A stretch of DNA of 64,000 bases, taken from positions 4,898,001-4,962,000 of the forward strand of contig NZ_CP062941.1 of the NCBI RefSeq assembly GCF_015101885.1, in the 5' to 3' direction. Each line of letters opens with the position of its first letter. Position 1 is the stretch's first letter. The stretch is from Massilia litorea. Its GTDB lineage: Bacteria > Pseudomonadota > Gammaproteobacteria > Burkholderiales > Burkholderiaceae_D. Positions 9,188 through 22,260 of this stretch are shown here, piece after piece. The position numbers and the translations under genes were made by a program. Under the pieces are notes generated by a model. It was given only the letters and a program-made list of their open reading frames with translations, searched no databases and was not told the origin of the DNA.

Positions 9188-10798
9188 ATGCGCCCTCTTC
9201 CTACTGCCCCGCAAGACCCCGATAAACCAGTCATCTGGACCGTCTCCGTGTCGCGCCTGTCCGCCCTGTTCCGCGACATCACGCTCGAGTACGACCACCT
9301 CGCCACGATCGAGCCGATCGACCTCGGCTTCGACGAAGCGGCGCGCCACATCCGCGAACGGATGGCAAGCGAGCGCTGCGACGTCGTGATCGCGGCCGGT
9401 TCGAACGGCGCCTACCTGAAAGGGCGGGTATCGGCGCCGGTGATCGTGGCGAAAGCAAGCGGCTACGATGTCATGGGCGCGCTGGCGCGGGCGCGCAAGG
9501 TGTCGACCCGCATCGGCGTGATCAGCTACCAGCAGCCCTTGCCGGAACTGGCCGGCTTCAGCGCCACCTTCGGCCTGACGGTTGCGCAGCGCACCTATGC
9601 GACGCGCGAAGACGCGCGCGCGACGATGGACGAGATGAAGGCGGCCGGCATCGAGGTCATCGTCGGCGCGGGGATGATCACCGACCTGGCCGAGGAAACG
9701 GGACTGACCGGCATCCTGCTGTACTCGGCCGGCTCGATCCGGCAAGCCTTCGACGATGCGCTGGAACTGGCGCGCCTGACGAACCTGGAAGCGAACCGCA
9801 TCCGGCGCGGCCCGGTGAACGAAACGCGGCGCACGCGGCGCGGCCTGAACGATCTGCGCGGCGAGTCGGAGGCCATGGAGCGCCTGCGCCAGACGGTGGT
9901 GCTGTATGCGCGCTCGCCTGCCACGGTCCTGATCGAAGGCGAGACCGGCAGCGGCAAGGAACTCGTGGCGCAGGCGATCCACCGCGAGGGACCGCGCAGC
10001 CTGGGCGCGAACCGGCCTTTTGTCGCCGTCAATTGCGGGGCGATCGCGGAGTCCCTGCTCGAATCGGAACTCTTCGGCCACGAGGAAGGCGCGTTCACGG
10101 GCGCGCGCCGCGGCGGCCACGCAGGCCTGTTCGAGGCGGCCAACCGCGGCACGCTGTTCCTGGACGAGATCGGGGAAATGCCGCTGGCGCTGCAGACACG
10201 CTTGCTGCGGGTGCTGGAGGAACGCGAAGTGATGCGGGTCGGCGGCACGCGGCCGGTGCCGATCGACGTGCGGGTAATCAGCGCCACCCATTGCGACCTC
10301 GCCACGCGGGTGCGCGAAGGCCGTTTTCGGGCCGACCTGTTCTACCGGCTGGCGGTGCTGCGCCTGGCGCTGCCGCCGCTGCGTGCACGCCTGCCCGATA
10401 TCGTGCCGCTGGCCGAATGGTCGCTGAAACAGTCGCTGGCGGCGCTCGGCGCCAGGCCGCATCCGAACCTGCACGCGGAGATCGCGGCCTGCGCGCCGCT
10501 GCTGACGGCCTACCCCTGGCCCGGCAATGTGCGCGAACTGCGCAACCTGATGGAGAGGCTGGCCCTGTTCCTGGCGGCCGAGCCGCTGCAGGCGCTGACG
10601 CCGAATTTTTTATTGGGGATTGCGCCGGAACTGGCAACGCCCGGCGCTGCCGTGGCGGATGCGGCGCCGGACGCGCCGCCAAGCGCGGAAAGTATCGCCG
10701 AGGTGCTGGCCCGCTTCGGCGGACAGCGCGATGCGGCGGCGCGCCACCTCGGCATCAGCCGCACGACCTTGTGGCGGCGGCTGAGGGCCGAAACCTGA
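9188..10798 (+). CDS. prpR: PrpR, sigma-54-dependent activator of propionate catabolism
   Basis: 536-residue enhancer-binding protein. The N-terminal sensing domain (about 1-200) is the PrpR_N type known to respond to 2-methylcitrate. The AAA+ domain has Walker A GETGSGKE (about 251), the sigma-54 contact loop GAFTGA (about 301) and Walker [10 protein letters not shown] Fis-type helix-turn-helix closes the protein ([16 protein letters not shown]). It is divergent from prpBC-acnD-prpF. No Shine-Dalgarno sequence precedes the ATG; a TAAAAT hexamer ends six bases before it, inside a palindrome, so the message may be leaderless and self-controlled. The gene ends 7 bp from the convergent lipoprotein gene. 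Confidence 0.95.
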   Translation: MRPLPTAPQDPDKPVIWTVSVSRLSALFRDITLEYDHLATIEPIDLGFDEAARHIRERMASERCDVVIAAGSNGAYLKGRVSAPVIVAKASGYDVMGALARARKVSTRIGVISYQQPLPELAGFSATFGLTVAQRTYATREDARATMDEMKAAGIEVIVGAGMITDLAEETGLTGILLYSAGSIRQAFDDALELARLTNLEANRIRRGPVNETRRTRRGLNDLRGESEAMERLRQTVVLYARSPATVLIEGETGSGKELVAQAIHREGPRSLGANRPFVAVNCGAIAESLLESELFGHEEGAFTGARRGGHAGLFEAANRGTLFLDEIGEMPLALQTRLLRVLEEREVMRVGGTRPVPIDVRVISATHCDLATRVREGRFRADLFYRLAVLRLALPPLRARLPDIVPLAEWSLKQSLAALGARPHPNLHAEIAACAPLLTAYPWPGNVRELRNLMERLALFLAAEPLQALTPNFLLGIAPELATPGAAVADAAPDAPPSAESIAEVLARFGGQRDAAARHLGISRTTLWRRLRAET

Positions 10799-10805
10799 GG
10801 CGTTC

Positions 10806-11507
10806 TTACAGGCCCAGGGTGCAGGTGACGTAGAGCTTGTTGTCGCTCATGAGCGAAGCGATCGTACCCGTCGTCGTGTCGACCGCCGAGTGGCTCGTGG
10901 CCGTGTCGGCGGTTGCGCTCCAGGTATCGCCCAGGGGCCATTCCTGGCCTGCCAGCGCACCCGAGGTCGCAAGCTCCGTCAGTTCCGAGCGGCCGGGCAG
11001 CGCCCAGCCGGTCTTGCCCTGGTAGCTGACGGCCTTGCAGTAGGCATCCGCCTCGGACCAGCTGAGCTTGACAGTCGAGCGGGGCGGCAACCAGCTCAGG
11101 CCATTACGCGTGAGGTCGCGGGCAGTGCTGTCGGGCGGAACGCACAGGCCACTCTTGTTGCGCACCGCGCCCGCGACGCAGGTGCGCTCCTTGACGGTCA
11201 GCAGCGCACTGGTCGAGGTCGGGTTGTAGCTGCCCAGGCTGCCCTGGCGCGCCGTGATGGTCGTGAAGCCGGCCGCGAGGACGGTCACCATGTTGCCGTT
11301 GATGGTCGCCACTTTCGTGTCGCTGCTCTCGAAAGAAAATGCCGCCGGGCTTTTCGAGGTCGGCGCCTTCAGTTCGAAAGGCGCATCGCCTTCGGTCTTG
11401 GTCATGGCTGGAAATTCGCCGAGCGGAACGCCATCGCCGCCGCCGCACGCGGCCAGCAGGGTCAGGGTACAGGCAGCGGCAAGGGCAAACAGGCGTTTGG
11501 TCATCAT
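10806..11507 (-). CDS. Lipoprotein with Ig-like and DUF1566-like domains
   Basis: 233-residue predicted lipoprotein. The signal peptide ends in the lipobox LAAC (about residues 16-19 after MMTKRLFALAAA), followed by a GGGDG linker. Residues of about 45-120 look like a bacterial Ig-like (BIG2) repeat, with ATINGNMVTVLAAGFTTITA. The C-terminal part, with SWSEADAYCKA, GWALPGRSELTEL and TWSAT, resembles the DUF1566/Lcl C-terminal fold. Probably exported and membrane anchored; function unknown. The start was placed at the double ATG (11507) because the signal peptide begins there; a longer in-frame start adds no signal features. Convergent with prpR. Confidence 0.75.
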   Translation of the reverse strand: MMTKRLFALAAACTLTLLAACGGGDGVPLGEFPAMTKTEGDAPFELKAPTSKSPAAFSFESSDTKVATINGNMVTVLAAGFTTITARQGSLGSYNPTSTSALLTVKERTCVAGAVRNKSGLCVPPDSTARDLTRNGLSWLPPRSTVKLSWSEADAYCKAVSYQGKTGWALPGRSELTELATSGALAGQEWPLGDTWSATADTATSHSAVDTTTGTIASLMSDNKLYVTCTLGL

Positions 11508-11835
11508 CGGATTGAGAGTAGGGAAATAGTGCTTCAGTATAACATTTACATCTGGAAAATTTGACAATTTTTAGCGCATCGGGGACGCGTGCAATGCTAG
11601 CGCCCTGCTCATCCGCACGCATGACAAAGCGCATATTCATATGCGGTTATCTTATTTTTTAGCAAGGGCGTCCCGTGCTAAGGTGGCCCGAGGGCGAGGC
11701 GCGGTCACGATACGCGCGCGTGCAAACCATCGCGCCTGAAACCGCCGTACCATGTCTTTTTCACCAAGGCCGGGTGCCCATCTGTACCCGTTATTCGCGT
11801 TCGCGGCGCCCATAAGGCGCTTCTCTGGAGGCAAT
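11508..11835. other. Divergent intergenic region with two palindromes
   Basis: 328 bp between the lipoprotein gene and the cystathionine beta-synthase gene, without a coding frame. It holds a 14-bp palindrome GCATATTCATATGC (11631-11644), an AT-rich run, and an imperfect palindrome AGCAAGGGCGTCCCGTGCT (11661-11679). These are candidate operator sites for either gene. No clear -35/-10 pair was assigned. Confidence 0.4.
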
Positions 11836-13236
11836 ATGCAACGGCATTTGCAACACGCGTCTCAAGCGGCAACTCAGGCTGCCATTTTCTCCCTGATCGG
11901 CAATACCCCGCTGGTGCAGGTCACTCGCATGGATACCGGTCCGTGCCAGCTGTTCTTGAAACTGGAATCGCAGAACCCCGGCGGCTCGATCAAGGACCGC
12001 ATCGGCCGCGCCATGATCGAGCAGGCCGAACTCGACGGCAGCCTGCAACCGGGCGGCACCGTGGTCGAGGCCACCGCCGGCAACACCGGCCTCGGCCTGG
12101 CGCTGGTGGCGCGCATCAAGGGCTACCGGGTGGTGCTGGTCGTGCCCGACAAAATGGCGGCCGAAAAGATCCTGCACCTGAAAGCCCTGGGCGCCGAGAT
12201 CCACCTGACCCGCTCGGACGTCGGCAAGGGCCATCCCGAGTACTACCAGGACGTCGCGGCGCGTCTGGCGAGCGAGATCCCCGGCGCCTGGTTCGCCGAC
12301 CAGTTCAACAACCCCGCCAACCCGCGCGCACACGAAACCACGACCGCCCCCGAGCTGTGGGAACAGACCAGCCACGAACTCGATGCGGTCGTGCTCGGCG
12401 TCGGCTCCGGCGGCACGCTCACCGGCCTGTCGCATTATTTTGCGCGCGTCCAGCCCGAGCTCGAATTCGTACTGGCCGACCCGAAGGGCTCGATCCTGGC
12501 CGACTACATCAACACCGGGCACCTGGCGAAAGAGGCCGGCTCGTGGGCGGTGGAAGGCATCGGCGAAGATTTCATTCCGGGGATTGCCGACCTGTCGCGG
12601 GTGAAACAGGCCTACACCATCACCGACGAGGAAAGCTTCGGCACCGCACGCGCCCTGCTCCAGCACGAAGGCATCCTGGCCGGTTCCTCGACCGGCACCC
12701 TGCTCGCCGCGGCCCTCAAATACTGCCGCGCCCAGACCCGCCCGAAGCGGGTCGCCACCTTCGTCTGCGACACCGGCACGCGCTATTTGACGAAGGTGTA
12801 TAGCGACGGCTGGATGCTCGACCAGGGCTTGCTGCAGCGCCCGCGGCTGGGCGACCTGCGCGACCTGGTCGGACGCCGTTTCGACGCCGGCGAAGTCGTC
12901 ACGGTGGCGCCGACCGACACCCTGCTGACGGCCTTCAACCGCATGCGCTCGAGCGACCTGGCCCAGCTGCCGGTGATCGAGAACGGGCGCCTGGTCGGCA
13001 TCGTCGACGAATCCGATTTGCTGCAGCACGTGACCCTGGAACCCACGCGTTTTAAAACACCCGTTGCGCGCACCATGACCAGGACACTGCAGACGCTGGC
13101 GCCCTCCGCCAGCATGGCCCAGCTGCGCGACATCCTCGATCGCGGCCTGACCGCCGTGATCCAGGACGGCGACCATTTCTACGGCCTGATCACCCGCTTC
13201 GACCTTCTCAACCATCTGCGCAGGACCCTATCGTGA
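11836..13236 (+). CDS. cbs: Cystathionine beta-synthase (PLP domain plus CBS pair)
   Basis: 466-residue fold-type II PLP enzyme joining serine and homocysteine to cystathionine, the first step of reverse transsulfuration. The PLP lysine is in GGSIKDRIG (about residue 51), the substrate loop is EATAGNTG, and the PLP phosphate loop is GVGSGGTLTG. Two CBS motifs fill the C-terminus (about 340-455), the regulatory module of the full-length enzyme; plain cysteine synthases lack it. The ATG at 11836 was chosen for its GGAGG four bases upstream. Its end overlaps the next gene by 4 bp (GTGA), and the partner gene supports cystathionine synthesis over cysteine synthase activity. Confidence 0.9.
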   Translation: MQRHLQHASQAATQAAIFSLIGNTPLVQVTRMDTGPCQLFLKLESQNPGGSIKDRIGRAMIEQAELDGSLQPGGTVVEATAGNTGLGLALVARIKGYRVVLVVPDKMAAEKILHLKALGAEIHLTRSDVGKGHPEYYQDVAARLASEIPGAWFADQFNNPANPRAHETTTAPELWEQTSHELDAVVLGVGSGGTLTGLSHYFARVQPELEFVLADPKGSILADYINTGHLAKEAGSWAVEGIGEDFIPGIADLSRVKQAYTITDEESFGTARALLQHEGILAGSSTGTLLAAALKYCRAQTRPKRVATFVCDTGTRYLTKVYSDGWMLDQGLLQRPRLGDLRDLVGRRFDAGEVVTVAPTDTLLTAFNRMRSSDLAQLPVIENGRLVGIVDESDLLQHVTLEPTRFKTPVARTMTRTLQTLAPSASMAQLRDILDRGLTAVIQDGDHFYGLITRFDLLNHLRRTLS

Positions 13237-14405
13237 GCGACCCGACCTATCACCTGTCCACCCGCGTCATCCATGGCGGCCAGTCGCCCGAACCGGCCAC
13301 CGGCGCCGTGATGCCGCCGGTCTTCCTCACCTCGACCTTCGCCCAGCAGAGCCCGGGGGTGCACAAGGGGCTCGACTACGGCCGCTCGCACAATCCGACG
13401 CGCTGGGCGCTCGAGCGCTGCGTGGCCGACATCGAGAGCGGCAGCGGCGCCTTTGCCTTCGCCTCGGGCCTGGCGGCCATCTCGGCGGTGCTGGAACTGC
13501 TGCCCGCCGGCTCCCACGTCGTCGCCGGCGACGACATGTATGGCGGCACCTATCGCCTGTTCGAGCGCGTGCGCCGCAAGAGCGCCGGGCATACCTTTAC
13601 CTATGTGAACCTGGCCGATCCCGACGCATTGGCCGCCGCGCTCACGCCGGAGACGCGCCTGGTCTGGGTCGAGACGCCGACCAACCCGATGCTGAAACTG
13701 GCCGACCTGGCGGCGATCGCGCAGCTGTGCCGCGCGCGCGGCATCCTCACTGTCTGCGACAACACCTTCGCCAGCCCGATCAACCAGCGTCCGCTGGAAC
13801 TGGGCATCGACATCGTCGTGCACTCGACCACCAAGTACATGAACGGCCACTCGGACGTGATCGGCGGCGTGGCGGTAGTCGGCACCGCGCCGCACCATGC
13901 CGAACTGCGCGAGCAGCTCGGCTTCATCCAGAATGCGGTGGGGGCGATCCAGGGGCCCTTCGACAGCTTCCTGGTGCTACGCGGGATCAAGACCCTGGCC
14001 CTGCGCATCGAGCGCAGCAACGCCAATGCGCTGGCGCTGGCGCAATGGCTGGAGCGCGAGCCGAAGGTGCGCAAGGTGTTTTATCCGGGCCTGGAGACGC
14101 ATCCCCAACACGCGCTGGCGCGGCGCCAGATGGCGGGTTTCGGCGGCATCGTCTCGATCGAGCTGGCGTCCGACCTGCCGGGCGCGCGGCGCTTCCTCGA
14201 GAGCTGCCGCGTGTTCACGCTGGCCGAAAGCCTGGGGGGTGTGGAGAGCCTGATCGAGCATCCGGCGCTGATGACGCATGCGACCATCCCGCCGGCGCAG
14301 CGTGCGGAGCTGGGGATCAGCGACACCCTGATCCGGCTGTCGGTCGGGATCGAGCATGTCGAGGACCAGCGGGCGGATCTGGCACGGGCATTGGCCGCGG
14401 TTTGA
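13233..14405 (+). CDS. Cystathionine gamma-lyase/gamma-synthase family PLP enzyme
   Basis: 390-residue Cys/Met-metabolism PLP enzyme. Coupled to cystathionine beta-synthase, its likely role is cystathionine gamma-lyase, releasing cysteine, 2-oxobutyrate and ammonia. The PLP lysine is in HSTTKYMNGHSD (about residue 200); SGLAAI and VWVETPTNPML are family blocks. It starts with GTG inside the stop of the preceding gene (GTGA), so it is translationally coupled. Gamma-lyase and gamma-synthase cannot be separated from sequence alone; the gene pair favours the lyase. Its product 2-oxobutyrate can yield propionyl-CoA, a possible metabolic link to the prp operon nearby (inference). Confidence 0.88.
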   Translation: MSDPTYHLSTRVIHGGQSPEPATGAVMPPVFLTSTFAQQSPGVHKGLDYGRSHNPTRWALERCVADIESGSGAFAFASGLAAISAVLELLPAGSHVVAGDDMYGGTYRLFERVRRKSAGHTFTYVNLADPDALAAALTPETRLVWVETPTNPMLKLADLAAIAQLCRARGILTVCDNTFASPINQRPLELGIDIVVHSTTKYMNGHSDVIGGVAVVGTAPHHAELREQLGFIQNAVGAIQGPFDSFLVLRGIKTLALRIERSNANALALAQWLEREPKVRKVFYPGLETHPQHALARRQMAGFGGIVSIELASDLPGARRFLESCRVFTLAESLGGVESLIEHPALMTHATIPPAQRAELGISDTLIRLSVGIEHVEDQRADLARALAAV

Positions 14406-14416
14406 TCGGGCGGTGA

Positions 14417-14444
14417 GACGCGTGGGCTCGGGAGCCCACGCGTC
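14417..14444. other. Perfect hairpin after the transsulfuration genes
   Basis: GACGCGTGGGCTC followed by a short loop and its exact complement. It could act as a transcript-end hairpin between two convergent genes, but lacks a T-run. The CGCGTGGGC core resembles one arm of the dispersed repeat seen elsewhere in the window. Confidence 0.5.
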
Positions 14445-14480
14445 ATGCGGCCTGGCTTCAATCGAGACGTCTCTGACACC

Positions 14481-16046
14481 TCATGCCAACGCCGGCACCG
14501 CGCTCCTCAACTTGAACGTGGCCACCAGCTGCGACAGCGCCGCCGCCTGTTCGCGCATCGAGGCAGCCGCCGCGGCCGCCTCTTCCACCATCGCCGCGTT
14601 CTGCTGGGTCGACAGGTCGATCTCGGCGATCGCCTGTCCGACCCTGGCCACGCCCTGGGCCTGCTGTTCGCTGGCGCCGTGGATCGCGCCGAGGATGCTG
14701 GCCACCTCGTGCACCTTGCCCAGCACGGCGCGCATGGTGGCGCCGGCGCCGTGGGCGATGCCCGTCCCGGCCTCGATCTCGCCGGCCGACTCGCCAATGA
14801 GCTTCTTGATTTCCTTCGCCGCCCCGGCCGAGTGCTGGGCCAGGCTGCGCACTTCGGCCGCGACCACGGCAAAGCCGCGGCCCTCGGCGCCGGCGCGCGC
14901 CGCTTCGACTGCCGCGTTCAGGGCAAGAATATTCGTCTGGAAGGCGATGCTGTCGATCATGCCGGTGATGTGGACGATCTTGTCCGCCGAGGCTTTGATC
15001 GCGCCCATCCGGTCGACCAGCTGGGCGACCGCCGCCGCACCCTCGCCCGCCACCTCGGAGGCCGACTGCGCCAAGCGGTTGGCGTCGCGCGCGCTGTTGT
15101 TGTTGCTGGCGATCGCGGCGGTCAGGTCTTCCATCGCCACCACGGTCTGGCGCAGGGCGCCGGCCTGGCGCTCGGTGCGCTCGGACAGGTCCTGGTTGCC
15201 TGCGGCGATCTCGCTCGACGCGGCGTCGATGCCGTGCGCGCCCTGCAGCACCTCGGTCACGGTGGCCGAGACGCCGCTTGTCATCCCGTTCAGGGCATCG
15301 AACAGGCGGCCGATTTCGTCGGCGCGTTTGTGGCGGATGCTTGGGCGCAGGTCGCCGCGCGCCACGGCTTCGGCCAGCGTCGCGGCCTGCTGCAGCGGGC
15401 CGACGATGCTCTTCGTGAGGATCCATCCGAGTACCGCACCGGCAGCCAGCGCGGCGGCGCCCAGCGCGAGCAGCAACAGGCGGCTGAAGCGCGAGCTTGC
15501 TGCCGAGTCGGCGGCCAGCGCGTGCGCCTGGCGCGCCTGGTGCGTCAGCAGCGCCTCCAGGCTGGCCGTGTAGCGCGCAAATGCGGGTTCGAGCGAGCGT
15601 GCCAGCAGCTCTTCGGCTTCCTGCGTGCGGCCGATGTCCTTGGCGGCGAAAACGGCTTTCGTGGCGTTCGCGAAGGCCGTCTTGTGTTCGTTCGTGGCGC
15701 GCAGCAGCGCCTGTTCCGCTTTCGATGCCGGCAGTGCGCGCATGTCTTTTTCGATGCCGGCCGCGCGCTGTTCCCCCTCGATCAGCTGCGCCTTGTAGAG
15801 GTCCGCCAGTTCAAGGCTGTCGCTGCGGGCGACCGACATGATGCGCAGGCCGTTCAGGCGCTCGACGCCGAGCAGGTCGGCGGCCAGCTGCTGCCTGGCC
15901 AGCTTGTCGTCGACGAGGTCACGTGTGATCGCATCGGCCGCGTGCATGCGCCAGAACGAGACAGCGGTAATCAGCACGATCAGGAGGGAGACGATGCAAA
16001 AGGAGCCGAGGATCTTGGCGCCGGTCCGGAGTTTGGCGAGGAGCAT
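14481..16046 (-). CDS. Methyl-accepting chemotaxis protein
   Basis: 521-residue chemoreceptor. The first membrane segment is at about residues 13-33 and the second at about 190-212, enclosing a mostly helical periplasmic domain of the four-helix-bundle type. A HAMP domain follows, then a long signalling coiled coil whose tip carries the conserved [20 protein letters not shown] stretch. The C-terminus ends in VPALA without a CheB/CheR-binding pentapeptide. The start was placed at ATG 16046, right before the first membrane segment; no strong ribosome-binding site is seen. The ligand is unknown. It stands alone, without che genes nearby. Confidence 0.93.
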   Translation of the reverse strand: MLLAKLRTGAKILGSFCIVSLLIVLITAVSFWRMHAADAITRDLVDDKLARQQLAADLLGVERLNGLRIMSVARSDSLELADLYKAQLIEGEQRAAGIEKDMRALPASKAEQALLRATNEHKTAFANATKAVFAAKDIGRTQEAEELLARSLEPAFARYTASLEALLTHQARQAHALAADSAASSRFSRLLLLALGAAALAAGAVLGWILTKSIVGPLQQAATLAEAVARGDLRPSIRHKRADEIGRLFDALNGMTSGVSATVTEVLQGAHGIDAASSEIAAGNQDLSERTERQAGALRQTVVAMEDLTAAIASNNNSARDANRLAQSASEVAGEGAAAVAQLVDRMGAIKASADKIVHITGMIDSIAFQTNILALNAAVEAARAGAEGRGFAVVAAEVRSLAQHSAGAAKEIKKLIGESAGEIEAGTGIAHGAGATMRAVLGKVHEVASILGAIHGASEQQAQGVARVGQAIAEIDLSTQQNAAMVEEAAAAAASMREQAAALSQLVATFKLRSAVPALA

Positions 16047-16124
16047 GCGGGTCACGGTGGGTGGAGGTGGCCGCAGTGTAGGTAGGGATTGTGACAACAT
16101 CATGAACGGGTGACGCCCCCCACC

Positions 16125-16150
16125 GGCACGCCACGAATCCATGGCGTGCC
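16125..16150. other. Intergenic hairpin downstream of the tricorn-like protease gene
   Basis: Nine-bp perfect stem GGCACGCCA/TGGCGTGCC with an 8-base loop, located after the stop codon of the protease gene. A possible weak terminator; no T-run follows. Confidence 0.45.
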
Positions 16151-16165
16151 GCTCCCACGTGACGC

Positions 16166-19100
16166 TTACCGCTTGATCGCCGGGATCGCCGCCGGCTTCC
16201 ACGGCTTGACCGGCTGTTCCTGCATCTTCTTCTCGAGCAGTTCGAGCGCTACCTCGAGCTGGCGGTCGCGTCCCGCGAAGGTCTCGTGCGGCAGGTTGTC
16301 GACTTCGACGTCGGGCGTGACGCCGACGCCTTCGATCAGCCAGTCGCCGTCGCTCGAGAACTGGCCGTTCTCGGCGACGCGCGCCATGCCGTTGTCGAGC
16401 AGGCCGTTGCCGTCGCTGAGCCAGACGCCGGCGCCGGCGCTGCGCTTGCCGACCAGGGGCCCGAGCTTGAGCGCCTTGACGCCGGCCGCGAAGGTCTCGC
16501 CGTCGGAATAGGTCAGCTCGTCCATCAGCACCACCAGGTGGCCGCGGAAGGTGTTCTGCATGTTCGAGTACGGCTGCTTGCCGTTCGAGGCCCAGAAGGC
16601 CCAGGAGCGGCGCAACAGCTTTTCGATGATCCAGCTGTCGATGTTGCCGCCGCTATTCCGGCGCACGTCGATGATCAGGCCCTCCTTATTGATGTTGGCG
16701 TAGAAGTCGCGCGCAAAGGCGTTGATGTCGCGCGCCACCATCGCGCGCAGGTGCAGGTAGCCGATGCTGCCTTTCGACGTGGCCTCGACCTGCTGCGCCC
16801 TGCCCTGTTCCCAGTCGGCGTAGCGCAGGCTGGCGTGGCGCGCCATCGTGGCCGGCGTGACGATCACCGCGCGCGGCTTTCCGGTACCGCTCTTCACGTG
16901 CAGCAGCACCTGCTTGCCGGCCGTGTCGAGCAGCAGGTCGGCGATGTCGCGGGCTTCGACCAGCGATTTACCGTTCACCGCCGTGATGATGTCACCTTCC
17001 CGGACGTCGACGTCGGGGGCCGCCAGCGGTCCTGCCTCCGACGGCAGCTCCGGCTCGCTGCGGTAGACCCGCTCGACCCGGTAGCCCTCAGGCACGCGCG
17101 TCAGCACGGCGCCCAGGCTGGCCGGCACACCTTCGCTGGCGGCGCGGCGCACGTCGCCCGGACGGATCTGCGAATGCAGCGCGCCGACCTCGCCCACCAT
17201 CATGCCCAGCACGTCGTCCAGTTCCGCGCGGTCGGTCACGCGCTCGACCAGGGGCGCGTAGCGCACGCGCACGGCGTTCCAGTCGATGCCGCGCATCTTC
17301 GCGTCATACAGGAAGTCGCGATGCATGCGCCAGGCGTCGTTGAACATCTGCTTCCACTCCAGGCGCGGATTCGAGCTCACCGCCCAGTCGTCGATCCTGA
17401 CCCTGGACTTGCTCAGGTCGGCAGGAGCCTTGGCCCCGGCGTCGACGATCAGCATGTCGCCCGGCGCACCCTTGGCCCAGGTACGGTAGAAGATGTGCTT
17501 GCGGTCGTTCGACAAGCCGAATTCGCGCACGTTGGCGACAAAGGTTTCGGGCTGCGGCGCGCTGCGCGCGATCGCCACGGTCTTGAGCGTGCCTTTGCCG
17601 GGCTCCTCGCCGGCTTCGAGCAGATACAGGCGCTTGTCGTCGACCGCGAGCGCGCGGTAGTTGCCCGAATCGACAGGCACTTCGTACAGGCGCTCGCGCA
17701 GGCCGGCCCAGGCGATGGCCGGCGTCGGCTCTTTGGTCTTGTCGGGGCCTGCATTGCTGGCTGCCGCTGCCGCCGTGGCAGCTGCCACGGCGGCACCCTT
17801 GTCCCCATCTTCGGCGCCCGGTGCCTTCACCGCCGCCCTGGCCGCGGCTTCCGGCGACTTCTCTTCCGGTTTGGTCAGCTCGTCCTCGGGCTTGAAGGGG
17901 AAGCGGACATCCGGCTGCAGCGCCAACGCATACACGCCGACCCGTTTGTCGAACACGGGCCCCATGTTGCGGTCGCCCCAGGGGCCGCTATTGCTCACGT
18001 TGAAATTGCGCGCCGAGAGGAAGTACAGCCACTTCCCGTCCGGCGAGAAGGCCGGCGAGTCGGCCTCGTAGCGGTCGGTCGTGACAAAGCTCATGGCCCT
18101 GGTCGCGAGATTGAACAGGCCGATCTGCTCGCGGCGCTCCTTGCTGCCGACGCGGACGAAAGCGAGGTTGCGGCTGTCGGGCGACCAGACCACCTGGTTC
18201 GACGGGTCGAGGCCGACCTGGCCGGCGTCGTCGACGATGACATTGGTTTTACTCGCCAGGTCGAGCAGCCAGGTGCGGCCCTTCTTGTCGGTATGGGCCA
18301 GCCATTTGCCGTCGGGGGACGGATACAGGTTCAGGCGGTGGCTGGCGCCGTCGGTGGTGAGCCGCTCGCCGTGGCCCGAGCCGTCGGCGGCATAGCGCCA
18401 GATCTCGTTCTCGCCGCTGGTGTCGACGATGGCGTAGACCGATTTGTCGTCGTGGCTGAAGACGGCGCCGCGCGCACGCGCGCCCTCGGGCACCGCGATC
18501 TCGACGCGGCGATGGCTGCCCGTGCCCGCGATGGTGACGCGCCCGCGCGCGGTCAGCACGATGCGCTCGGCCTTGTTCGCCACGTCGATGCTGGTCAGGG
18601 CCTCGAGCGGCGATTTTACCCGGCGCATGCGCTGCTGGTCGAAGTCCGACACCAGGCTCGCTTTCAAGGGCGTGTCGCTGCCACTGCCGATGTCGAACAC
18701 GCGCAGGTCGGCGCCAAGCTGGTAGACGATGCGGCCGTCGCCGAGCGAGGCGGTGCGCACATCCCATTCCTTGTGATTGGTGAGGACGCGCCGGTCGCTG
18801 CCGTCCGGATTCGCCGTCCAGAGATTGTCGGCCCCGCCGGCATCGCTGATGAAGTACAGCCGTCCCTGCCACCACATGGCGCGCCGGTTGTTGGCGAGGT
18901 AACTGGCAGAGTCGCCCTTGAACAGCGGCTCGGCCTCGCCTTTGCCTTGCAAGTCGAAGCGCCACAGCTGGGCATGGGCCCCGCCGCGGTAGGACTTGAC
19001 GTTATCGTTGGTCATGGACAGGCCCATGCGCGTGAAATAGACGATGCGCCCGGTGTCGTCGAGCGCGGCGTCGTTGGCGTCGGCCAGGGGCAGCACGCGG

Positions 19101-19534
19101 CGCTTGAGGCTGCCCGGGTCGAGCGCGGCGACCACGCGGTGCTTGGCCGGACCGGTCGTATTCTCGGTGCTGACCAGCACCTCGCCCTGGGCGGTCCAGC
19201 CCAGCACCGCCACGCCGCCGTTCTCGAAGGTGATCCGCTTCGGCAAGCCGCCTTCCAGCGGCATCACATAGGCTTCCTGTGCGCCTTCGTAGGAGGCGGC
19301 AAAGGCGACGAACTTGCCGTCGTGCGAGATCGCGGCATGGGTTTCAGCGGCCGGATGGGTCGTCAGGCGCGTCGCCTTGCCGCCGCTCGTGGTCGTGCGC
19401 CAGAGGTCGCCCTCGGCGGTGAAGACCACGGTATCGCCGCGCACGGCCGGGAAGCGGAAATAAGGATCGGCGGCCACGGCCTGATTGCCGATCAGGGCCA
19501 GGGACAGCGCGAGGATGGTTCTGGGCACGTTCAT
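16166..19534 (-). CDS. Tricorn-like S41 peptidase, secreted
   Basis: 1122-residue protein with a signal peptide ending near NQAVAA (about residue 22). The first half consists of beta-propeller repeats ([27 protein letters not shown]), then a linker domain, a PDZ domain (about 780-860) and a C-terminal S41 peptidase core. Tricorn catalytic positions can be matched: a histidine in [11 protein letters not shown], a nucleophile serine in TYSDGETF, and a late glutamate in [10 protein letters not shown]. An alanine/lysine/proline-rich insert (about 565-625) separates the propellers and looks unstructured. Probably a periplasmic oligopeptide-degrading protease. The start at 19534 gives a clean signal peptide; a longer frame adds no plausible sequence. 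Confidence 0.9.
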   Translation of the reverse strand: MNVPRTILALSLALIGNQAVAADPYFRFPAVRGDTVVFTAEGDLWRTTTSGGKATRLTTHPAAETHAAISHDGKFVAFAASYEGAQEAYVMPLEGGLPKRITFENGGVAVLGWTAQGEVLVSTENTTGPAKHRVVAALDPGSLKRRVLPLADANDAALDDTGRIVYFTRMGLSMTNDNVKSYRGGAHAQLWRFDLQGKGEAEPLFKGDSASYLANNRRAMWWQGRLYFISDAGGADNLWTANPDGSDRRVLTNHKEWDVRTASLGDGRIVYQLGADLRVFDIGSGSDTPLKASLVSDFDQQRMRRVKSPLEALTSIDVANKAERIVLTARGRVTIAGTGSHRRVEIAVPEGARARGAVFSHDDKSVYAIVDTSGENEIWRYAADGSGHGERLTTDGASHRLNLYPSPDGKWLAHTDKKGRTWLLDLASKTNVIVDDAGQVGLDPSNQVVWSPDSRNLAFVRVGSKERREQIGLFNLATRAMSFVTTDRYEADSPAFSPDGKWLYFLSARNFNVSNSGPWGDRNMGPVFDKRVGVYALALQPDVRFPFKPEDELTKPEEKSPEAAARAAVKAPGAEDGDKGAAVAAATAAAAASNAGPDKTKEPTPAIAWAGLRERLYEVPVDSGNYRALAVDDKRLYLLEAGEEPGKGTLKTVAIARSAPQPETFVANVREFGLSNDRKHIFYRTWAKGAPGDMLIVDAGAKAPADLSKSRVRIDDWAVSSNPRLEWKQMFNDAWRMHRDFLYDAKMRGIDWNAVRVRYAPLVERVTDRAELDDVLGMMVGEVGALHSQIRPGDVRRAASEGVPASLGAVLTRVPEGYRVERVYRSEPELPSEAGPLAAPDVDVREGDIITAVNGKSLVEARDIADLLLDTAGKQVLLHVKSGTGKPRAVIVTPATMARHASLRYADWEQGRAQQVEATSKGSIGYLHLRAMVARDINAFARDFYANINKEGLIIDVRRNSGGNIDSWIIEKLLRRSWAFWASNGKQPYSNMQNTFRGHLVVLMDELTYSDGETFAAGVKALKLGPLVGKRSAGAGVWLSDGNGLLDNGMARVAENGQFSSDGDWLIEGVGVTPDVEVDNLPHETFAGRDRQLEVALELLEKKMQEQPVKPWKPAAIPAIKR

Positions 19535-19607
19535 GGTGGCGCAGGCAAAGGTTGCAAAAGAGCATGAGTTTGCCACAGTGCACAGACGAGTTGATGTGCT
19601 TACAAGC

Positions 19608-19635
19608 AAAAAAAAACCGCGCACGGGGCGCGGTT
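19608..19635 (-). terminator. Rho-independent terminator after clpA
   Basis: AACCGCG/CGCGGTT stem (19615-19621 and 19629-19635) followed on the minus strand by a run of T residues. Ends the clpS-clpA transcript. Confidence 0.85.
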
Positions 19636-19654
19636 TGTGTGAGCGGATCGAGGC

Positions 19655-21951
<2,297 letters not shown>

Positions 21952-21955
<4 letters not shown>

Positions 21956-22254
21956 ACTTCCTCCATCACGCACTGCAGGGGGTGCCCCGCCTTGCGCGCA
22001 TGCGTTAAGACAAACTCCACTTTGGTACACGCTATATCTTTGGAAAACACGCCGCACACTCCTTTACCATGACGGTGCACGGAAAGCATGATCTGCGTCG
22101 CCGTCTCGCGATCCTTGTTGAAGTACTCCTGAATGATGGCCACCACAAACTCCATCGGTGTGTAGTCATCATTCAGCAACGCCACCTGGTACAGGGGCGG
22201 TGGTTTTACGACTTGCCGCTCCAGCAGCTGTTCGGTATCGTGCTTGGTTGCCAT
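21952..22254 (-). CDS. clpS: ClpS, N-degron adaptor of ClpAP
   Basis: 100-residue adaptor delivering N-end-rule substrates to ClpA. The fold signature is clear: [13 protein letters not shown] with the acidic pair that binds the N-terminal amine, then a HGKGVCGVF segment. The stop TGA overlaps the clpA start. No ribosome-binding site precedes the ATG, and a TAGAAT hexamer ends only six bases upstream, so the message may start at or near the ATG. Confidence 0.97.
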
Positions 22255-22260
22255 GGGCGT

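Noticed and set aside
14417-14444. Hairpin after the transsulfuration genes as an intrinsic terminator
   Set aside because: The stem is perfect but no T-run follows on either strand, so it was listed only as a hairpin.
16286-19567. Very long open frame on the plus strand opposite the tricorn-like protease gene
   Set aside because: It mirrors the codon pattern of the real gene, is rich in Arg/His/Gly/Ala without domains or signals, and has no homologous motif. Similar long antisense frames lie opposite acnD, clpA, the nuclease, the hybrid kinase and other genes, and are a normal effect of GC-rich coding DNA.
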